Of a stretch of 64,000 bases of DNA, positions 45,276-54,134 are shown in pieces; position 1 is the stretch's first letter, and every line of letters starts with the position of its first letter. The notes beneath the pieces were generated by a model. The model had not been told where the DNA came from. It worked only from the letters and a program-made list of their open reading frames with translations, and searched no databases. The position numbers and the translations under genes were made by a program. The stretch spans positions 1 through 64,000 of the forward strand of contig NZ_LMSI01000007.1 of NCBI RefSeq assembly GCF_001428075.1, read 5' to 3'. The DNA comes from Arthrobacter sp. Soil764 (GTDB taxonomy: Bacteria > Actinomycetota > Actinomycetes > Actinomycetales > Micrococcaceae).

Positions 45276-45629
45276 CTACCAGGCCAAGGTCTGGGCCCTG
45301 CGCCTGATTTCGGTCTTGCGGCCTTCCCGCAGGGCATCGATAGGGCGGCCGCGAAGCGACTCGTCGGCGGTAAAAAGCCACACAATAAGGTCCTCGTCCG
45401 AATAACCGGCATCTGCCAGCACCACGATGGTCCCCTTAAGGCTGTCCACCACCTGGCCGTCCTGGATAAATTCCGCGGGAACCGACCGGATCTTCCGGTC
45501 TCCAACGCGCAATGCCGCGAGGGCGTGTTCGTCGATCAGGCTGTGGACCTTGGTGACGGAAACATCCAATAAACGGGCTACGTCGGGCAGCGGCAACCAC
45601 TGGCCCACCAGGTTTTCTACGTTATTCAC
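45276..45629 (-). CDS. Rv2175c family DNA-binding protein
   Basis: 117 residues from GTG 45629. The N-terminal half is a winged helix-turn-helix (WLPLPDVARLLDVSVTKVHS, LIDEHALAALRVGD). The C-terminal half (DGQVVDSLKGTIVVLADAGY, then SDEDLIVWLFTADESL) matches the C-terminal domain of Rv2175c. In Mycobacterium tuberculosis that protein is a substrate of kinase PknL, which controls its DNA binding. A PASTA kinase lies 1.7 kb away here. It is convergent with the prenyl synthase gene. Confidence 0.9.
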   Translation of the reverse strand: MNNVENLVGQWLPLPDVARLLDVSVTKVHSLIDEHALAALRVGDRKIRSVPAEFIQDGQVVDSLKGTIVVLADAGYSDEDLIVWLFTADESLRGRPIDALREGRKTEIRRRAQTLAW

Positions 45630-45878
45630 GGATCAAGGTTGCCACGCGGCGCGCCTTCGCGCCTAGTCCGGGCAAATCATTCCGCTCTTGGCCTGCGGAC
45701 ACTCCCATAAAGAGGGCATTACGCGGAATCCGAAAATTGTTGTGCTAATCCAAAATTCGTGAGAGATTCACATTCATCACAGTTGTAACACTAATAACTT
45801 AAGTCACAGTAGTATCAAGATTGACAGCGGCATCCCCGCCCGCGTCCGCACCCGCAGTTGAGAAGAGGATTCCTTCCG

Positions 45879-47270
45879 ATGACGATGTCCCGCTCGCCCA
45901 AGCAGCCCCCCAAGCCGAGTCTGCCCATGATTGCCGCCACCACTGCGGCACTGCCAGCGGTCGTACTGTCATCATTGGCCCTTGCCCAGCCTGCTGCCGC
46001 ACAGCAGCCGGCCCGGAATATCCCCAGCAGCCTGGCAGCAGCAATGAAGGCCCAGGCTGCAGCAAAAGCGGCCGGAGCAGTCATCCCCGCTGCTGTTGTC
46101 TCCACCACCATTCCGGCGGCCTTCAAGCCCGCGCAGCCGGCCGCCCCGGCGGAGTACACGATTGTCCGGGGTGACACAGTCAGCGCCATCGCCGGCCGCT
46201 TCGGCTTGGACACCGGGGAAATCCTCAAGCTCAACAACCTGCAGGCCAACACCATCATTTACCCGGGCCAGAAGCTCAAGCTGTCCGGCTCGGCCCAACC
46301 GGCCGCACCTGCGGTCGCTCCTGCACCGGCGGCTGCCCCGGCAGCTCCTTCCCCTGCAGGCGGGGCAACTTACACGGTGAAACCGGGCGACACCCTGGGT
46401 GCCATAGCGGCAAAGCACAACGTGGCGCTTTCCGACGTCTTCGCCTGGAACAACCTCTCCATGCGCTCGATCATTTACCCGGGGCAGAAGATCAAGGTGG
46501 GCGGCGGAGACCCCGCCCCTGCCCCGGCCGCCCCCGCCCCTGCCGCACCGGCACCGCTGGCAGCCACCTCAGCACCGGCAGCGGGTTCCTACACCATCAA
46601 AGCCGGCGACACGCTCTCGGCAATTGCTTCCCGGAACGGAGTGAAGCTCGCCGACCTGCTCTCCGCGAACAAGCTGGGCATGACCAGCATCATCTACCCC
46701 GGCAGCAAGCTGGTGATTCCCGGCGCCTCCGCCCAGCCCGCTCCCCAGCCGGCACCCGCGGCGCCGCAGGCTCCCGCCGCGCCCCTGGTCCCCAGCTCCT
46801 TCCTTGGCTTCAGCTACCCGGCCGCTGTGGTCAGCTCGGCGAATGAGAATAAGGCATTGCTGAATGCCTCGCCTGTTCCCTCGCGGGAGGAAATGAAGAA
46901 CATCGTGGCCGACACCGCACGCCGGATGGGTGTTGATCCTTCCCTGGCCCTTGCCTTCGCCTTCCAGGAATCGGGTTTCAACCAGCGCGCCGTGTCACCG
47001 GCCAACGCCATCGGCACCATGCAGGTCATCCCCAGTTCCGGGCAGTGGGCGTCGGACCTGGTGGGACGGAAGCTGAACCTCCTGGACCCGTACGACAACG
47101 CCACAGCCGGCGTGGCCATCATCCGGCAGCTGCTGGCAACCAGCAAGGACCAGGACACTGCTATTGCGGGTTACTACCAGGGCCAGTACTCGGTGAGCAA
47201 GTACGGCATGTACGACGACACCAAGGCCTACCTCGCCGCCATCAAGGCGCACCAGAAGAACTTCCGCTGA
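45879..47270 (+). CDS. Secreted LysM protein with lytic transglycosylase-like domain
   Basis: 463 residues from ATG 45879, preceded by GAGGAT. A long signal region ends near ALAQPAAAQQ. Three LysM domains (about residues 93-135, 165-207 and 238-280), each with a GDT and an IIYPG motif, are separated by Ala/Pro linkers. The C-terminal domain (about 345-463) has LALAFAFQESGFNQRAVSP, containing the catalytic glutamate of the SLT fold, and AIGTMQVIPSSG. It probably binds and cleaves peptidoglycan outside the membrane. The upstream gap 45630-45878 is AT-rich near 45750-45830 and likely holds its promoter. Confidence 0.93.
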   Translation: MTMSRSPKQPPKPSLPMIAATTAALPAVVLSSLALAQPAAAQQPARNIPSSLAAAMKAQAAAKAAGAVIPAAVVSTTIPAAFKPAQPAAPAEYTIVRGDTVSAIAGRFGLDTGEILKLNNLQANTIIYPGQKLKLSGSAQPAAPAVAPAPAAAPAAPSPAGGATYTVKPGDTLGAIAAKHNVALSDVFAWNNLSMRSIIYPGQKIKVGGGDPAPAPAAPAPAAPAPLAATSAPAAGSYTIKAGDTLSAIASRNGVKLADLLSANKLGMTSIIYPGSKLVIPGASAQPAPQPAPAAPQAPAAPLVPSSFLGFSYPAAVVSSANENKALLNASPVPSREEMKNIVADTARRMGVDPSLALAFAFQESGFNQRAVSPANAIGTMQVIPSSGQWASDLVGRKLNLLDPYDNATAGVAIIRQLLATSKDQDTAIAGYYQGQYSVSKYGMYDDTKAYLAAIKAHQKNFR

Positions 47271-47296
47271 GCCTCGCCACTGGCCGGTTCCTGCGC

Positions 47297-47328
47297 GCGG
47301 GTCCGAACCGTTACCGGTTCGGACCCGC
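47297..47328 (+). terminator. Terminator after the LysM gene
   Basis: A 14-bp perfect stem (47297-47310 with 47315-47328) with loop TTAC is followed by a short TT-rich tail. It precedes the pknL promoter. Confidence 0.75.
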
Positions 47329-47359
47329 TTTCGTGTCGGACGCCGTTTTGCTGCGGGAT

Positions 47360-47372
47360 TAGGATCGTAAGG
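47360..47372 (+). promoter_or_regulatory. Likely -10 box for a leaderless pknL transcript
   Basis: TAGGAT (47360-47365) ends six bases before the GTG at 47372, placing the transcription start at or next to the start codon. No clear -35 and no separate ribosome binding site are seen. Confidence 0.4.
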
Positions 47373-49465
47373 TGCAGGAACACGTGTCAGACCCAGTTGC
47401 AGGGACGCTGGTGGACAACCGCTATGCAGTCACCTCCCGGCTTGCCCGCGGCGGCATGTCCACTGTCTACCTGGCCGTGGACCAACGGCTGGACCGCGAA
47501 GTGGCATTGAAGGTCCTGCACCCCCACCTCGCTGCTGACGAAAACTTCCTGGACCGGCTGGGCCGGGAGGCGAAGGCTGCCGCCCGGTTGTCCCATCCGC
47601 ACGTGGTGGGTGTCCTGGACCAGGGCAATGACGGCACCGCCGCCTACCTCGTCATGGAGTACATCAAGGGCCACACGCTGAGGGACGTCCTCAGGGACAG
47701 GGGTGCCCTGCCGCCACGGCTGGCGCTGGCGCTGATCGATCCAGTGGTGGAGGGGCTGGGTGCAGCGCACGCCGCGGGTTTCATCCACCGTGACGTGAAG
47801 CCCGAAAACGTCCTGATCGCCGATGACGGCAGGATCAAGATCGGCGACTTTGGCCTGGCCCGCGCCGTCACCAGTTCAACCAGCACCGGGGCATTGATCG
47901 GAACCGTTGCCTACATCTCGCCGGAACTGGTGCTGGGCAAGCCGGCGGACGAGCGCAGCGACGTCTATTCCGTGGGCATCATGCTGTACGAGATGCTGAC
48001 CGGCAGGCAGCCGTTCGAGGGCGAAGTGCCCATCCAGGTGGCCTACCAGCATGTCAACGGAACAGTGGGCCCGCCGTCGGCCCTTGTGCCTGGGCTGGCG
48101 GCGGAAGTGGACGAACTGGTGCAGTGGTGTACTGCCAATGATCCGGAGAAACGGCCGGTGGACGGCAACGCGCTGCTGCAGGAACTGCGCCACATCCGGA
48201 CCAACCTCACCGATGCCGAACTGGACCTGCAGCCTCCTGCCGCCTCTGCCGCCGGGTCCCAACACCAAACGGAGGTCCTGGCCCGCCGCAGCAATCCCAC
48301 GACGCTGATGCCTCCCTCCCGGCCTGCCGCGCCTGCCTATCCACCCGGACGGCAGCCAGGCGTACCGGCCCGGCCGGGAGCGGCGGGACCTGCCGCCCCG
48401 GGGGACTACCACCAGCGTCCCGGGCTGGCGCTGCCCGACGACGACGATGCCGACAGCGGATGGTCTCCCCCGCCGCCGCGGCAGGGAAAGCGGGCCCAGC
48501 GCCGGGCGGACAGGGAAAGCGAGAAACTCCGCGCCCTGGCCGCTGCCACGCCGGCGCGTACGCTGCACGAAGGAAATCCCCGCCGCCGTGGCGTCCTGTG
48601 GGTCCTGGTCCTCATCATCGCTGCCCTCCTGGCCACGGGTGCCGGGTGGTTCTTCGGAATGGGCCCGGGGGCTGCTGCCGCTGTACCGGCCGTGGCCAAC
48701 AAGACGGTGGCGCAGGCCCAGCAGTTGCTGGGCGGGGTGGGCTTCCGGTCCACCACGAGCGACGTGTTCGACGACCAGGTGCCCACAGGACTGGTGGTAG
48801 GCACGGAGCCCGCTGCCGGGACGGAGATCCGGAAGTTTCAGCCCGTCTCACTGCTGGTTTCAAAGGGTCCGCAGCTCTTCCCCTTGCCCAAACTGACCGG
48901 CGGAACTCTGGCAGAGGCGAAGAACTCCCTCAACGCGGACCAGATGGCATTAGGCACTGTCACGGAACAGTTCGATGAAAAGGCAGCAGCGGGCACGGTG
49001 CTGTCGCAGGATCCTGCTGCCGGCACGCCTGCACGGCACGGCACGCCCGTGGCGATTGTTGTTTCCAAGGGTCCGCAGCCCATCCCGGTCCCTTCGGTGG
49101 TCGGGAAGTCCGCTGATGACGCCGTGGCCGCGGTCAAGGCGGCAGGGCTTACGGCAGAAGTCGACCCGGAGAAGGTATTCGACCGGAAGATCCCGGCGGG
49201 CGCCGTCGTCAGCCAGTCCCCTGCCAGCGGGACACTGACCCGTGGCGGCACTGTCACTTTGACCGTTTCCAAGGGCCCCAGGATGGTGGCGGTTCCGAGC
49301 TACATCGGCAAGCAGGCAGGTGAGGCCCGCAAGGCGCTGGAAGCCCTGGGCTTCGAGGTGCGGGTTAACAACATCCTGGGCGGCTTCTTCGGCACGGTCC
49401 GGGACCAGTCGCCGGTGAACAAAGAAGTCCCGGAAGGCTCCGTCATCACCATCACCGTGGTGTAG
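47372..49465 (+). CDS. pknL: PASTA-domain Ser/Thr protein kinase
   Basis: 697 residues from GTG 47372 (GTG 47384 is an alternative). The kinase domain has the loop LARGGMSTVYLA, Lys in VALKVLHPHL, the catalytic HRDVKPENVL with Asp141 and DFGLARAV; the activation loop is Thr/Ser rich (SSTSTGALIGT). A proline-rich juxtamembrane region precedes one helix (about 408-430), then four extracellular PASTA repeats, each ending in a VSKGP-like or TVV strand. PASTA repeats sense muropeptides or lipid II. Mycobacterial PknL itself lacks PASTA repeats, so the symbol rests on synteny with Rv2175c and aroG. Confidence 0.88.
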   Translation: MQEHVSDPVAGTLVDNRYAVTSRLARGGMSTVYLAVDQRLDREVALKVLHPHLAADENFLDRLGREAKAAARLSHPHVVGVLDQGNDGTAAYLVMEYIKGHTLRDVLRDRGALPPRLALALIDPVVEGLGAAHAAGFIHRDVKPENVLIADDGRIKIGDFGLARAVTSSTSTGALIGTVAYISPELVLGKPADERSDVYSVGIMLYEMLTGRQPFEGEVPIQVAYQHVNGTVGPPSALVPGLAAEVDELVQWCTANDPEKRPVDGNALLQELRHIRTNLTDAELDLQPPAASAAGSQHQTEVLARRSNPTTLMPPSRPAAPAYPPGRQPGVPARPGAAGPAAPGDYHQRPGLALPDDDDADSGWSPPPPRQGKRAQRRADRESEKLRALAAATPARTLHEGNPRRRGVLWVLVLIIAALLATGAGWFFGMGPGAAAAVPAVANKTVAQAQQLLGGVGFRSTTSDVFDDQVPTGLVVGTEPAAGTEIRKFQPVSLLVSKGPQLFPLPKLTGGTLAEAKNSLNADQMALGTVTEQFDEKAAAGTVLSQDPAAGTPARHGTPVAIVVSKGPQPIPVPSVVGKSADDAVAAVKAAGLTAEVDPEKVFDRKIPAGAVVSQSPASGTLTRGGTVTLTVSKGPRMVAVPSYIGKQAGEARKALEALGFEVRVNNILGGFFGTVRDQSPVNKEVPEGSVITITVV

Positions 49466-49481
49466 CCCCGCGTCCTGCAGG

Positions 49482-49514
49482 AAAGGGTGGGCCGGCGCCG
49501 CCGGCCCACCCTTT
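49482..49514. terminator. Bidirectional terminator between pknL and aroG
   Basis: A 15-bp stem (49482-49496 with 49500-49514) bounded by AAA and TTT serves the two convergent genes. Confidence 0.85.
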
Positions 49515-49535
49515 TCCGGTGTGTTGCTCTGATCC

Positions 49536-50927
49536 CTAATGCTTGGCGAGGGCGCCGGCCACCAGGAACGCCATCTCAAGCGACTGCATGTGGTTCAGGC
49601 GGGGATCGCAGACCGACTCGTAGCGGTCCAGGAAGGCCTCCTGGTCGATCGGGTCCGCGCCGCCCAGGCACTCGGCGACGTCGTCGCCGGTCATTTCGAC
49701 GTGCAGTCCACCCGGCACCGTCCCCAGCCCGTGGTGCACCTCGAAGAAGCCGCGCACCTCGTCAATGACGTCGTCGAAATTGCGCGTCTTGTACCCGTTG
49801 GGCGACGTGACGGTGTTGCCGTGCATGGGGTCCGTGACCCAGAGGACCTGGGCGCCGGAAGCGGTGACCTTTTCGACGACGGCCGGCAGCTTTTCGCGGA
49901 TGTTTCCGGCGCCCATGCGGGTGATGAAAGTGAGCCGGCCGGGTTCGCGCTCCGGGTCCAGCTTGTCGATGAGGCGGAGGGCGTCGTCACCGGTGGTGGA
50001 CGGCCCGAGCTTGACGCCGATGGGGTTGCGCACCCGGGACAGGAAATCGACGTGGGCGTGGTCCAGCTCGCGGGTGCGCTCCCCGATCCAGAGGAAGTGC
50101 GCGGAAGTGTCATAGGGGAAGCCGGTGCGGGAGTCGATGCGGGTAAGGGCGCGTTCGTAATCGAGCAGCAGGGCCTCGTGGCTTGCGAAGAACTCCACCC
50201 GCTTGAGCGCTTCGAAGTCGGCACCGCAGGACGCCATGAACTTGATGGCCCGGTCGATGTCCCGCGCCAGGGACTCGTAGCGGGCGTGGGCAGGGTTTTC
50301 GGTGAAGCCCTTGTTCCACTGGTGCACAGAGCGCAGGTCCGCGAAGCCACCCTGAGTGAAGGCCCGGATCAGATTCAGCGTGGACGCGGAGGTGTGGTAG
50401 GCGCGCAGCATCCTGGAGGCGTCGTGCCCGCGTGACTCGGGGGTGAAATCGTAGCCGTTGACGATGTCGCCGCGGTAGGCGGGCAGGGTAACCCCGTCAC
50501 GGGTTTCGTCATTGGAGGAGCGGGGCTTGGCGAACTGTCCCGCCATCCGGCCCATCTTGATGACGGGCATCGCTGCGCCGTAGGTGAGCACCACCGCCAT
50601 CTGGAGGATGGTCTTGACGCGGGCGCTGATCTTGTCAGCCGTCGCGGCCTCGAAGGTTTCGGCGCAGTCACCGCCCTGCAGCAGGAACGCCTTGCCCTGG
50701 GCAGCAGCAGCCAGGCGTTCACGCAGGACGTCCACTTCGCCGGCGAACACCAGCGGCGGAAGGGCGGACAGTTCCTTTACCGACGCCTCGAAAACATCCC
50801 GGTCCTGCCAGCTTGGCTGCTGGGAGATGGGAAGGTCCCGCCAGTGGTCCAGTCCGGGATAGTTGGCGGCTCCGCTCTGGGCGGTGCTGGACAGCGAAAA
50901 GGCGGGTTTTGCAGATAGCTCAGTCAC
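49536..50927 (-). CDS. aroG: Class II 3-deoxy-7-phosphoheptulonate synthase
   Basis: 463 residues. It catalyses the first step of the shikimate pathway from PEP and erythrose 4-phosphate. The plant-type class II signature is clear: the metal cysteine in LLQGGDCAETFEA, KMGRMAGQFAKPRS, the DPMHGNTV histidine motif and LHVEMTGDDVAECLGG. The N-terminal ALPPLVFAGEVDVLRERLAA matches the mycobacterial enzyme family, in which allosteric sites bind aromatic amino acids. It is convergent with pknL and followed upstream by plsC on the same strand. Confidence 0.97.
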   Translation of the reverse strand: MTELSAKPAFSLSSTAQSGAANYPGLDHWRDLPISQQPSWQDRDVFEASVKELSALPPLVFAGEVDVLRERLAAAAQGKAFLLQGGDCAETFEAATADKISARVKTILQMAVVLTYGAAMPVIKMGRMAGQFAKPRSSNDETRDGVTLPAYRGDIVNGYDFTPESRGHDASRMLRAYHTSASTLNLIRAFTQGGFADLRSVHQWNKGFTENPAHARYESLARDIDRAIKFMASCGADFEALKRVEFFASHEALLLDYERALTRIDSRTGFPYDTSAHFLWIGERTRELDHAHVDFLSRVRNPIGVKLGPSTTGDDALRLIDKLDPEREPGRLTFITRMGAGNIREKLPAVVEKVTASGAQVLWVTDPMHGNTVTSPNGYKTRNFDDVIDEVRGFFEVHHGLGTVPGGLHVEMTGDDVAECLGGADPIDQEAFLDRYESVCDPRLNHMQSLEMAFLVAGALAKH

Positions 50928-51025
50928 CCTCTAAGACTAACGGCAGGGCGGCACCGCCGGGCACCGGGCCGTCACGCTGCCCGCTGTCGCCGTCACAACC
51001 GTGGCGCGTCCATCGGAAGGTTCCG

Positions 51026-51865
51026 CTACCCTGCCGCTGACGTGCCGGCGTCGTCCTCCACGGCGCCGTCCCCGGCACCGGAGTGCCCGGCGGCCGGACG
51101 GCCGGAACCGGCGTCCTGGACAAACATGCCTTCGGACGCCACAGGGGCGGCAAGCGGCTCGGCAGCGGCCACGGGTTCTCCATCCTTGCCGGCGAGCCGG
51201 AGCTTCACCACGGCGGCGTATTCGTCCACGTATTCCTGCCCGGACAGCTTCATCAGGTGCGTCATGATGTCATCCGTGACCTTCCGCTGGACCGTCCTGT
51301 CCTCCGCCTGCTCCCGGTATTGGCTGAAATCCAGCGGTTCACCGAAGATCATCCCGATCCTTCGGATGTTGGGCAGCCGCTTGCCGATGGGCTGGACCTT
51401 GTCGGTGCCGATCATGGCAACCGGAATCACCGGGACCCCGGCCTCCAGGGCCAGCCTGGCCACGCCCACCTTGCCGCGGTACAAGCGCGCGTCCGGGCTG
51501 CGGGTGCCTTCGGGGTAGATGCCCAGCAGTCCGCCTGCGTTGAGGACTTCCATGCCGGCGTTCAGGGACGCGGCGGAGGCAGCGCCTCCGGACCGGTCCA
51601 TGGGCAGCTGGTTGGTGAGGCGGAAGAACGCGGCCGTCAGCCTGCCCTTGATTCCCGTGCCAGTGAAGTATTCGGACTTTGCCAGGAAGACCACGGGCCG
51701 CCGCACCATGAGCGGCATGAAGATTGAGTCGGAAAACGACAGGTGGTTGGAGGCGATGATGGCGGCCCCCTGCGCCGGAATGTTGTCCAGGCCCTTGACC
51801 CACGGCCGGAACAGCAGCTTGATCACCGGACCGAGGAAGATCCTTTTCATGACCCAATAGAACAC
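51026..51865 (-). CDS. 1-acylglycerol-3-phosphate O-acyltransferase
   Basis: 279 residues from GTG 51865, preceded by GGAGAGG (ATG 51850 is an alternative). The PlsC catalytic motif NHLSFSDSIF (NHx4D) is near residue 40 and the substrate motif YPEGTRSPD near 120; VPVIPVAMIGTDKV is the third. It acylates lysophosphatidic acid in membrane phospholipid synthesis. The last 60 residues are a Gly/Ala-rich acidic tail without known function. It lies 98 bp before aroG and diverges from the hydrolase pair. Confidence 0.94.
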   Translation of the reverse strand: MFYWVMKRIFLGPVIKLLFRPWVKGLDNIPAQGAAIIASNHLSFSDSIFMPLMVRRPVVFLAKSEYFTGTGIKGRLTAAFFRLTNQLPMDRSGGAASAASLNAGMEVLNAGGLLGIYPEGTRSPDARLYRGKVGVARLALEAGVPVIPVAMIGTDKVQPIGKRLPNIRRIGMIFGEPLDFSQYREQAEDRTVQRKVTDDIMTHLMKLSGQEYVDEYAAVVKLRLAGKDGEPVAAAEPLAAPVASEGMFVQDAGSGRPAAGHSGAGDGAVEDDAGTSAAG

Positions 51866-51976
51866 GTGGTGAACCTCTCCGGAAGGCAGCCCCCAGGCCC
51901 TGCATCGGGCCTGGCCAGCGATTCAATGCAACCCTACTCTAGTGAGATTTGGCTGGAACAGTGACACGATGGAGTC

Positions 51977-52765
51977 ATGACTGAAAGCAGCACCCCGTCC
52001 CGTCCGGCCGCTTTCAGCTATCCAGGGCACGGCGCCAATGCCCGCATTGGAGTGGCCATCTGCCACGGATTCACCGGCAGCCCGCTGAGCATCATGCCGT
52101 GGGCGCAGCACTTGGCGGAGCTGGGGTATGCCGTGTCCGTCCCCCTCCTGCCCGGCCACGGCACGGACTGGCGCCAGCTTGCCAGGACCGGCTGGAAGGA
52201 CTGGTACCGCAGCTACGAGGAGTCATTCCTCGAGCTGGCAGGGCGGACCGACATCTGCTTCACGGCCGGCCTGTCGATGGGCGGCGCCATCGCACTGCTT
52301 GCGGCGTCCCGCCACCCCGTCGCAGGGGTGAGCGTGGTCAACCCGGGCCTGAGCTTTTATGACCGGCGGGTGCGGATCATCGGCCTCCTTAAGTACTTCC
52401 AGCGGACCACCGTCCCGCTCCAGGAGGACCAGACCGGGGCACCAGCGACGGACGACGGCGACTATTCACTGACTCCGCTGGCTGCCGTGCATGAGCTCAA
52501 GAAACTCTTCGGGGCAGCGGTGCGCGGGCTGCCGGGCGTGGACGCCCCCGTGCAGGTCTTCAAGTCCCGCACCGATGCAGTTGTTCCGCCTACCTCGCTG
52601 GCGCTGCTGCGCAAAGCGCTGGGCGGGAACCTCACAGACGTGACCGACCTTGCCAGCAGCGGACATGTGGCTACTCTGGACGTTGACGCGCCCGCAATTT
52701 TCGCCGGGTCGGCAAATTTCGTCGCCGCCCACGCCCGCCGAACCAGCACCTTGGAGACGACATGA
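51977..52765 (+). CDS. Alpha/beta hydrolase (esterase/lipase type), first of a tandem pair
   Basis: 262 residues. ICHGFTGSP forms the oxyanion region, GLSMGG carries the nucleophile Ser100, SRTDAVVP the acidic residue and SSGHVATLD the histidine. These are the features of the carboxylesterase/monoacylglycerol-lipase group. The substrate is unknown; neighbours PlsC and an acyl-CoA synthetase make a lipid substrate plausible. The stop overlaps the start of its paralogue as ATGA. The start is 111 bp from the divergent plsC start. Confidence 0.9.
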   Translation: MTESSTPSRPAAFSYPGHGANARIGVAICHGFTGSPLSIMPWAQHLAELGYAVSVPLLPGHGTDWRQLARTGWKDWYRSYEESFLELAGRTDICFTAGLSMGGAIALLAASRHPVAGVSVVNPGLSFYDRRVRIIGLLKYFQRTTVPLQEDQTGAPATDDGDYSLTPLAAVHELKKLFGAAVRGLPGVDAPVQVFKSRTDAVVPPTSLALLRKALGGNLTDVTDLASSGHVATLDVDAPAIFAGSANFVAAHARRTSTLETT

Positions 52766-53559
52766 CGTCCGGCCCGGACCACAGCCCCTTCAGCAGCGCC
52801 TTCAGCGGCGAAGGGGCCCGCACCGGCGTTGTCCTCTCCCACGGCTTCACGGGAAGCCCCCATGGCCTGCGTGCCTGGGCCATGGCATTCGCCGAGGCCG
52901 GTTTCGCCGTCCGGATGCCGCTGTTGCCAGGCCACGGGACCACATGGCAGGACCTCGCCCGGACCCGCTGGCAGCAATGGCACGGTGCCCTGGACGACGC
53001 CTTCCTGGAACTGGACGCCGAGTGCGACCAGGTCTTTGCGGCCGGCCTGAGCATGGGCGGAGCGCTGGCCCTGCGCCTCGCCGCTACCCGCCCCGTCGCC
53101 GGGGTGCTCCTGGTCAATCCCGGCCTCGTCATTGATGATCCCCGTGCATCGCTGGCCGGACTCCTCAAGCTGGTCCTGAAGAGCACCCCGTCCATTGGCA
53201 ATGACATCCTCAAAGCCGGGGTGGACGAGGGCGCGTATGCCCGCACCCCTGTGGCCGCAGCCCACGAGCTCAACAAGATGTTCAAGGACACCGTCCGGCT
53301 CCTCCCCCGCGTTACAGCGCCTGTCCAGGTGTACCGATCAACTGTGGACCACGTGGTGTCCGATGCCAGCATGGATGTCCTGCGGCGCGGGCTGGCCAAC
53401 GCTCCCCTGGAAGTGGTCCGGCTTGAGAACAGCTACCACGTCGCCACCCTGGACAACGACGCCGACCGTATCTTTGAAGGGTCGGTGGACTTTGTCCGGC
53501 GCGTGCTGGAGTCCGGGCCGGCGGGACCGGGACGGGAGGTCCGCAGTGAACAGGCCTGA
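52762..53559 (+). CDS. Alpha/beta hydrolase, second of a tandem pair
   Basis: 265 residues and clearly paralogous to the preceding gene: LSHGFTGSPHGLRAW, PLLPGHGTTWQDLARTRWQQ, GLSMGG with Ser97, STVDHVVS and NSYHVATLDND. The paralogues share the catalytic layout and most loop lengths but differ in the central lid (here LKLVLKSTPSIGNDILKAG). The 4-nt overlap with the first gene and 14-bp overlap with the next show a tight three-gene unit. Confidence 0.9.
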   Translation: MTSGPDHSPFSSAFSGEGARTGVVLSHGFTGSPHGLRAWAMAFAEAGFAVRMPLLPGHGTTWQDLARTRWQQWHGALDDAFLELDAECDQVFAAGLSMGGALALRLAATRPVAGVLLVNPGLVIDDPRASLAGLLKLVLKSTPSIGNDILKAGVDEGAYARTPVAAAHELNKMFKDTVRLLPRVTAPVQVYRSTVDHVVSDASMDVLRRGLANAPLEVVRLENSYHVATLDNDADRIFEGSVDFVRRVLESGPAGPGREVRSEQA

Positions 53560-54106
53560 TTCCGGGCAGCCGGACCAGGGCGCCAACCAGGACGACGCCG
53601 TGTGGCTGGACCTGGTGGCACGGCTCGAATCGGACACGGTGGCCCTTCGCCCCGATTCCCCGACGCCCGGGGAACAGTTGCCGGCGGAGACGGAACCTGC
53701 ACCGGAAAAGCCGACGCAGTCCGCCTTCCGCGATTTCGACCCCCTAGGCCTGGCGGGGGCACCGCCCGCCGAATTGTCCGCGGCGCAGCGCCAGGCGGCA
53801 GCGGGCGGGCAGGATGCCGCGCAGGAATCCCCGGAGGGACCGCGGGACTATGAGGTGGACGACGACGGCGGGGAGTTCGTGCCGGAGGAGCCGCCCAGCC
53901 TGGCCGGCGCCGACCCCCTGACCATGCTGGCCTGGCTTGGGGCGGTGGGCGGACCGGTGGCACTGCTGCTGTCGGCGATGTTCTGGCGCGCGGCGCCCCT
54001 GCTCGCCATCGTCGGCATTGTTGCCGCGTTCGTGCTTGGAACCGTGTACCTGATCATGAAACTGCCCCAGGAGAAGAACGGGGACGACGACGGCGCAAGG
54101 GTTTAG
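53546..54106 (+). CDS. Acidic membrane protein of unknown function
   Basis: 186 residues from GTG 53546, preceded by GGGAGG and overlapping the second hydrolase by 14 bp. The first 125 residues are hydrophilic and strongly acidic/proline-rich (PEEPPSLAGADP near 117). Two C-terminal helices follow (LTMLAWLGAVGGPVALLLSA and AAPLLAIVGIVAAFVLGTVY), ending with the charged tail KLPQEKNGDDDGARV. No family is recognised. The arrangement suggests an N-in anchor protein translated with the hydrolases. Confidence 0.82.
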   Translation: MNRPDSGQPDQGANQDDAVWLDLVARLESDTVALRPDSPTPGEQLPAETEPAPEKPTQSAFRDFDPLGLAGAPPAELSAAQRQAAAGGQDAAQESPEGPRDYEVDDDGGEFVPEEPPSLAGADPLTMLAWLGAVGGPVALLLSAMFWRAAPLLAIVGIVAAFVLGTVYLIMKLPQEKNGDDDGARV

Positions 54107-54134
54107 CGTCCTTCCCGCCGACCTGCCGCCGTTG

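Noticed and set aside
45750..45860. Possible riboswitch or CRP-type site upstream of the LysM gene
   Set aside because: A c-di-AMP-type riboswitch was considered because it often precedes wall-hydrolase genes, but its conserved segments are not recognisable. GTGA-N5-TCAC (45759-45771) has the wrong spacing for a CRP/GlxR site.
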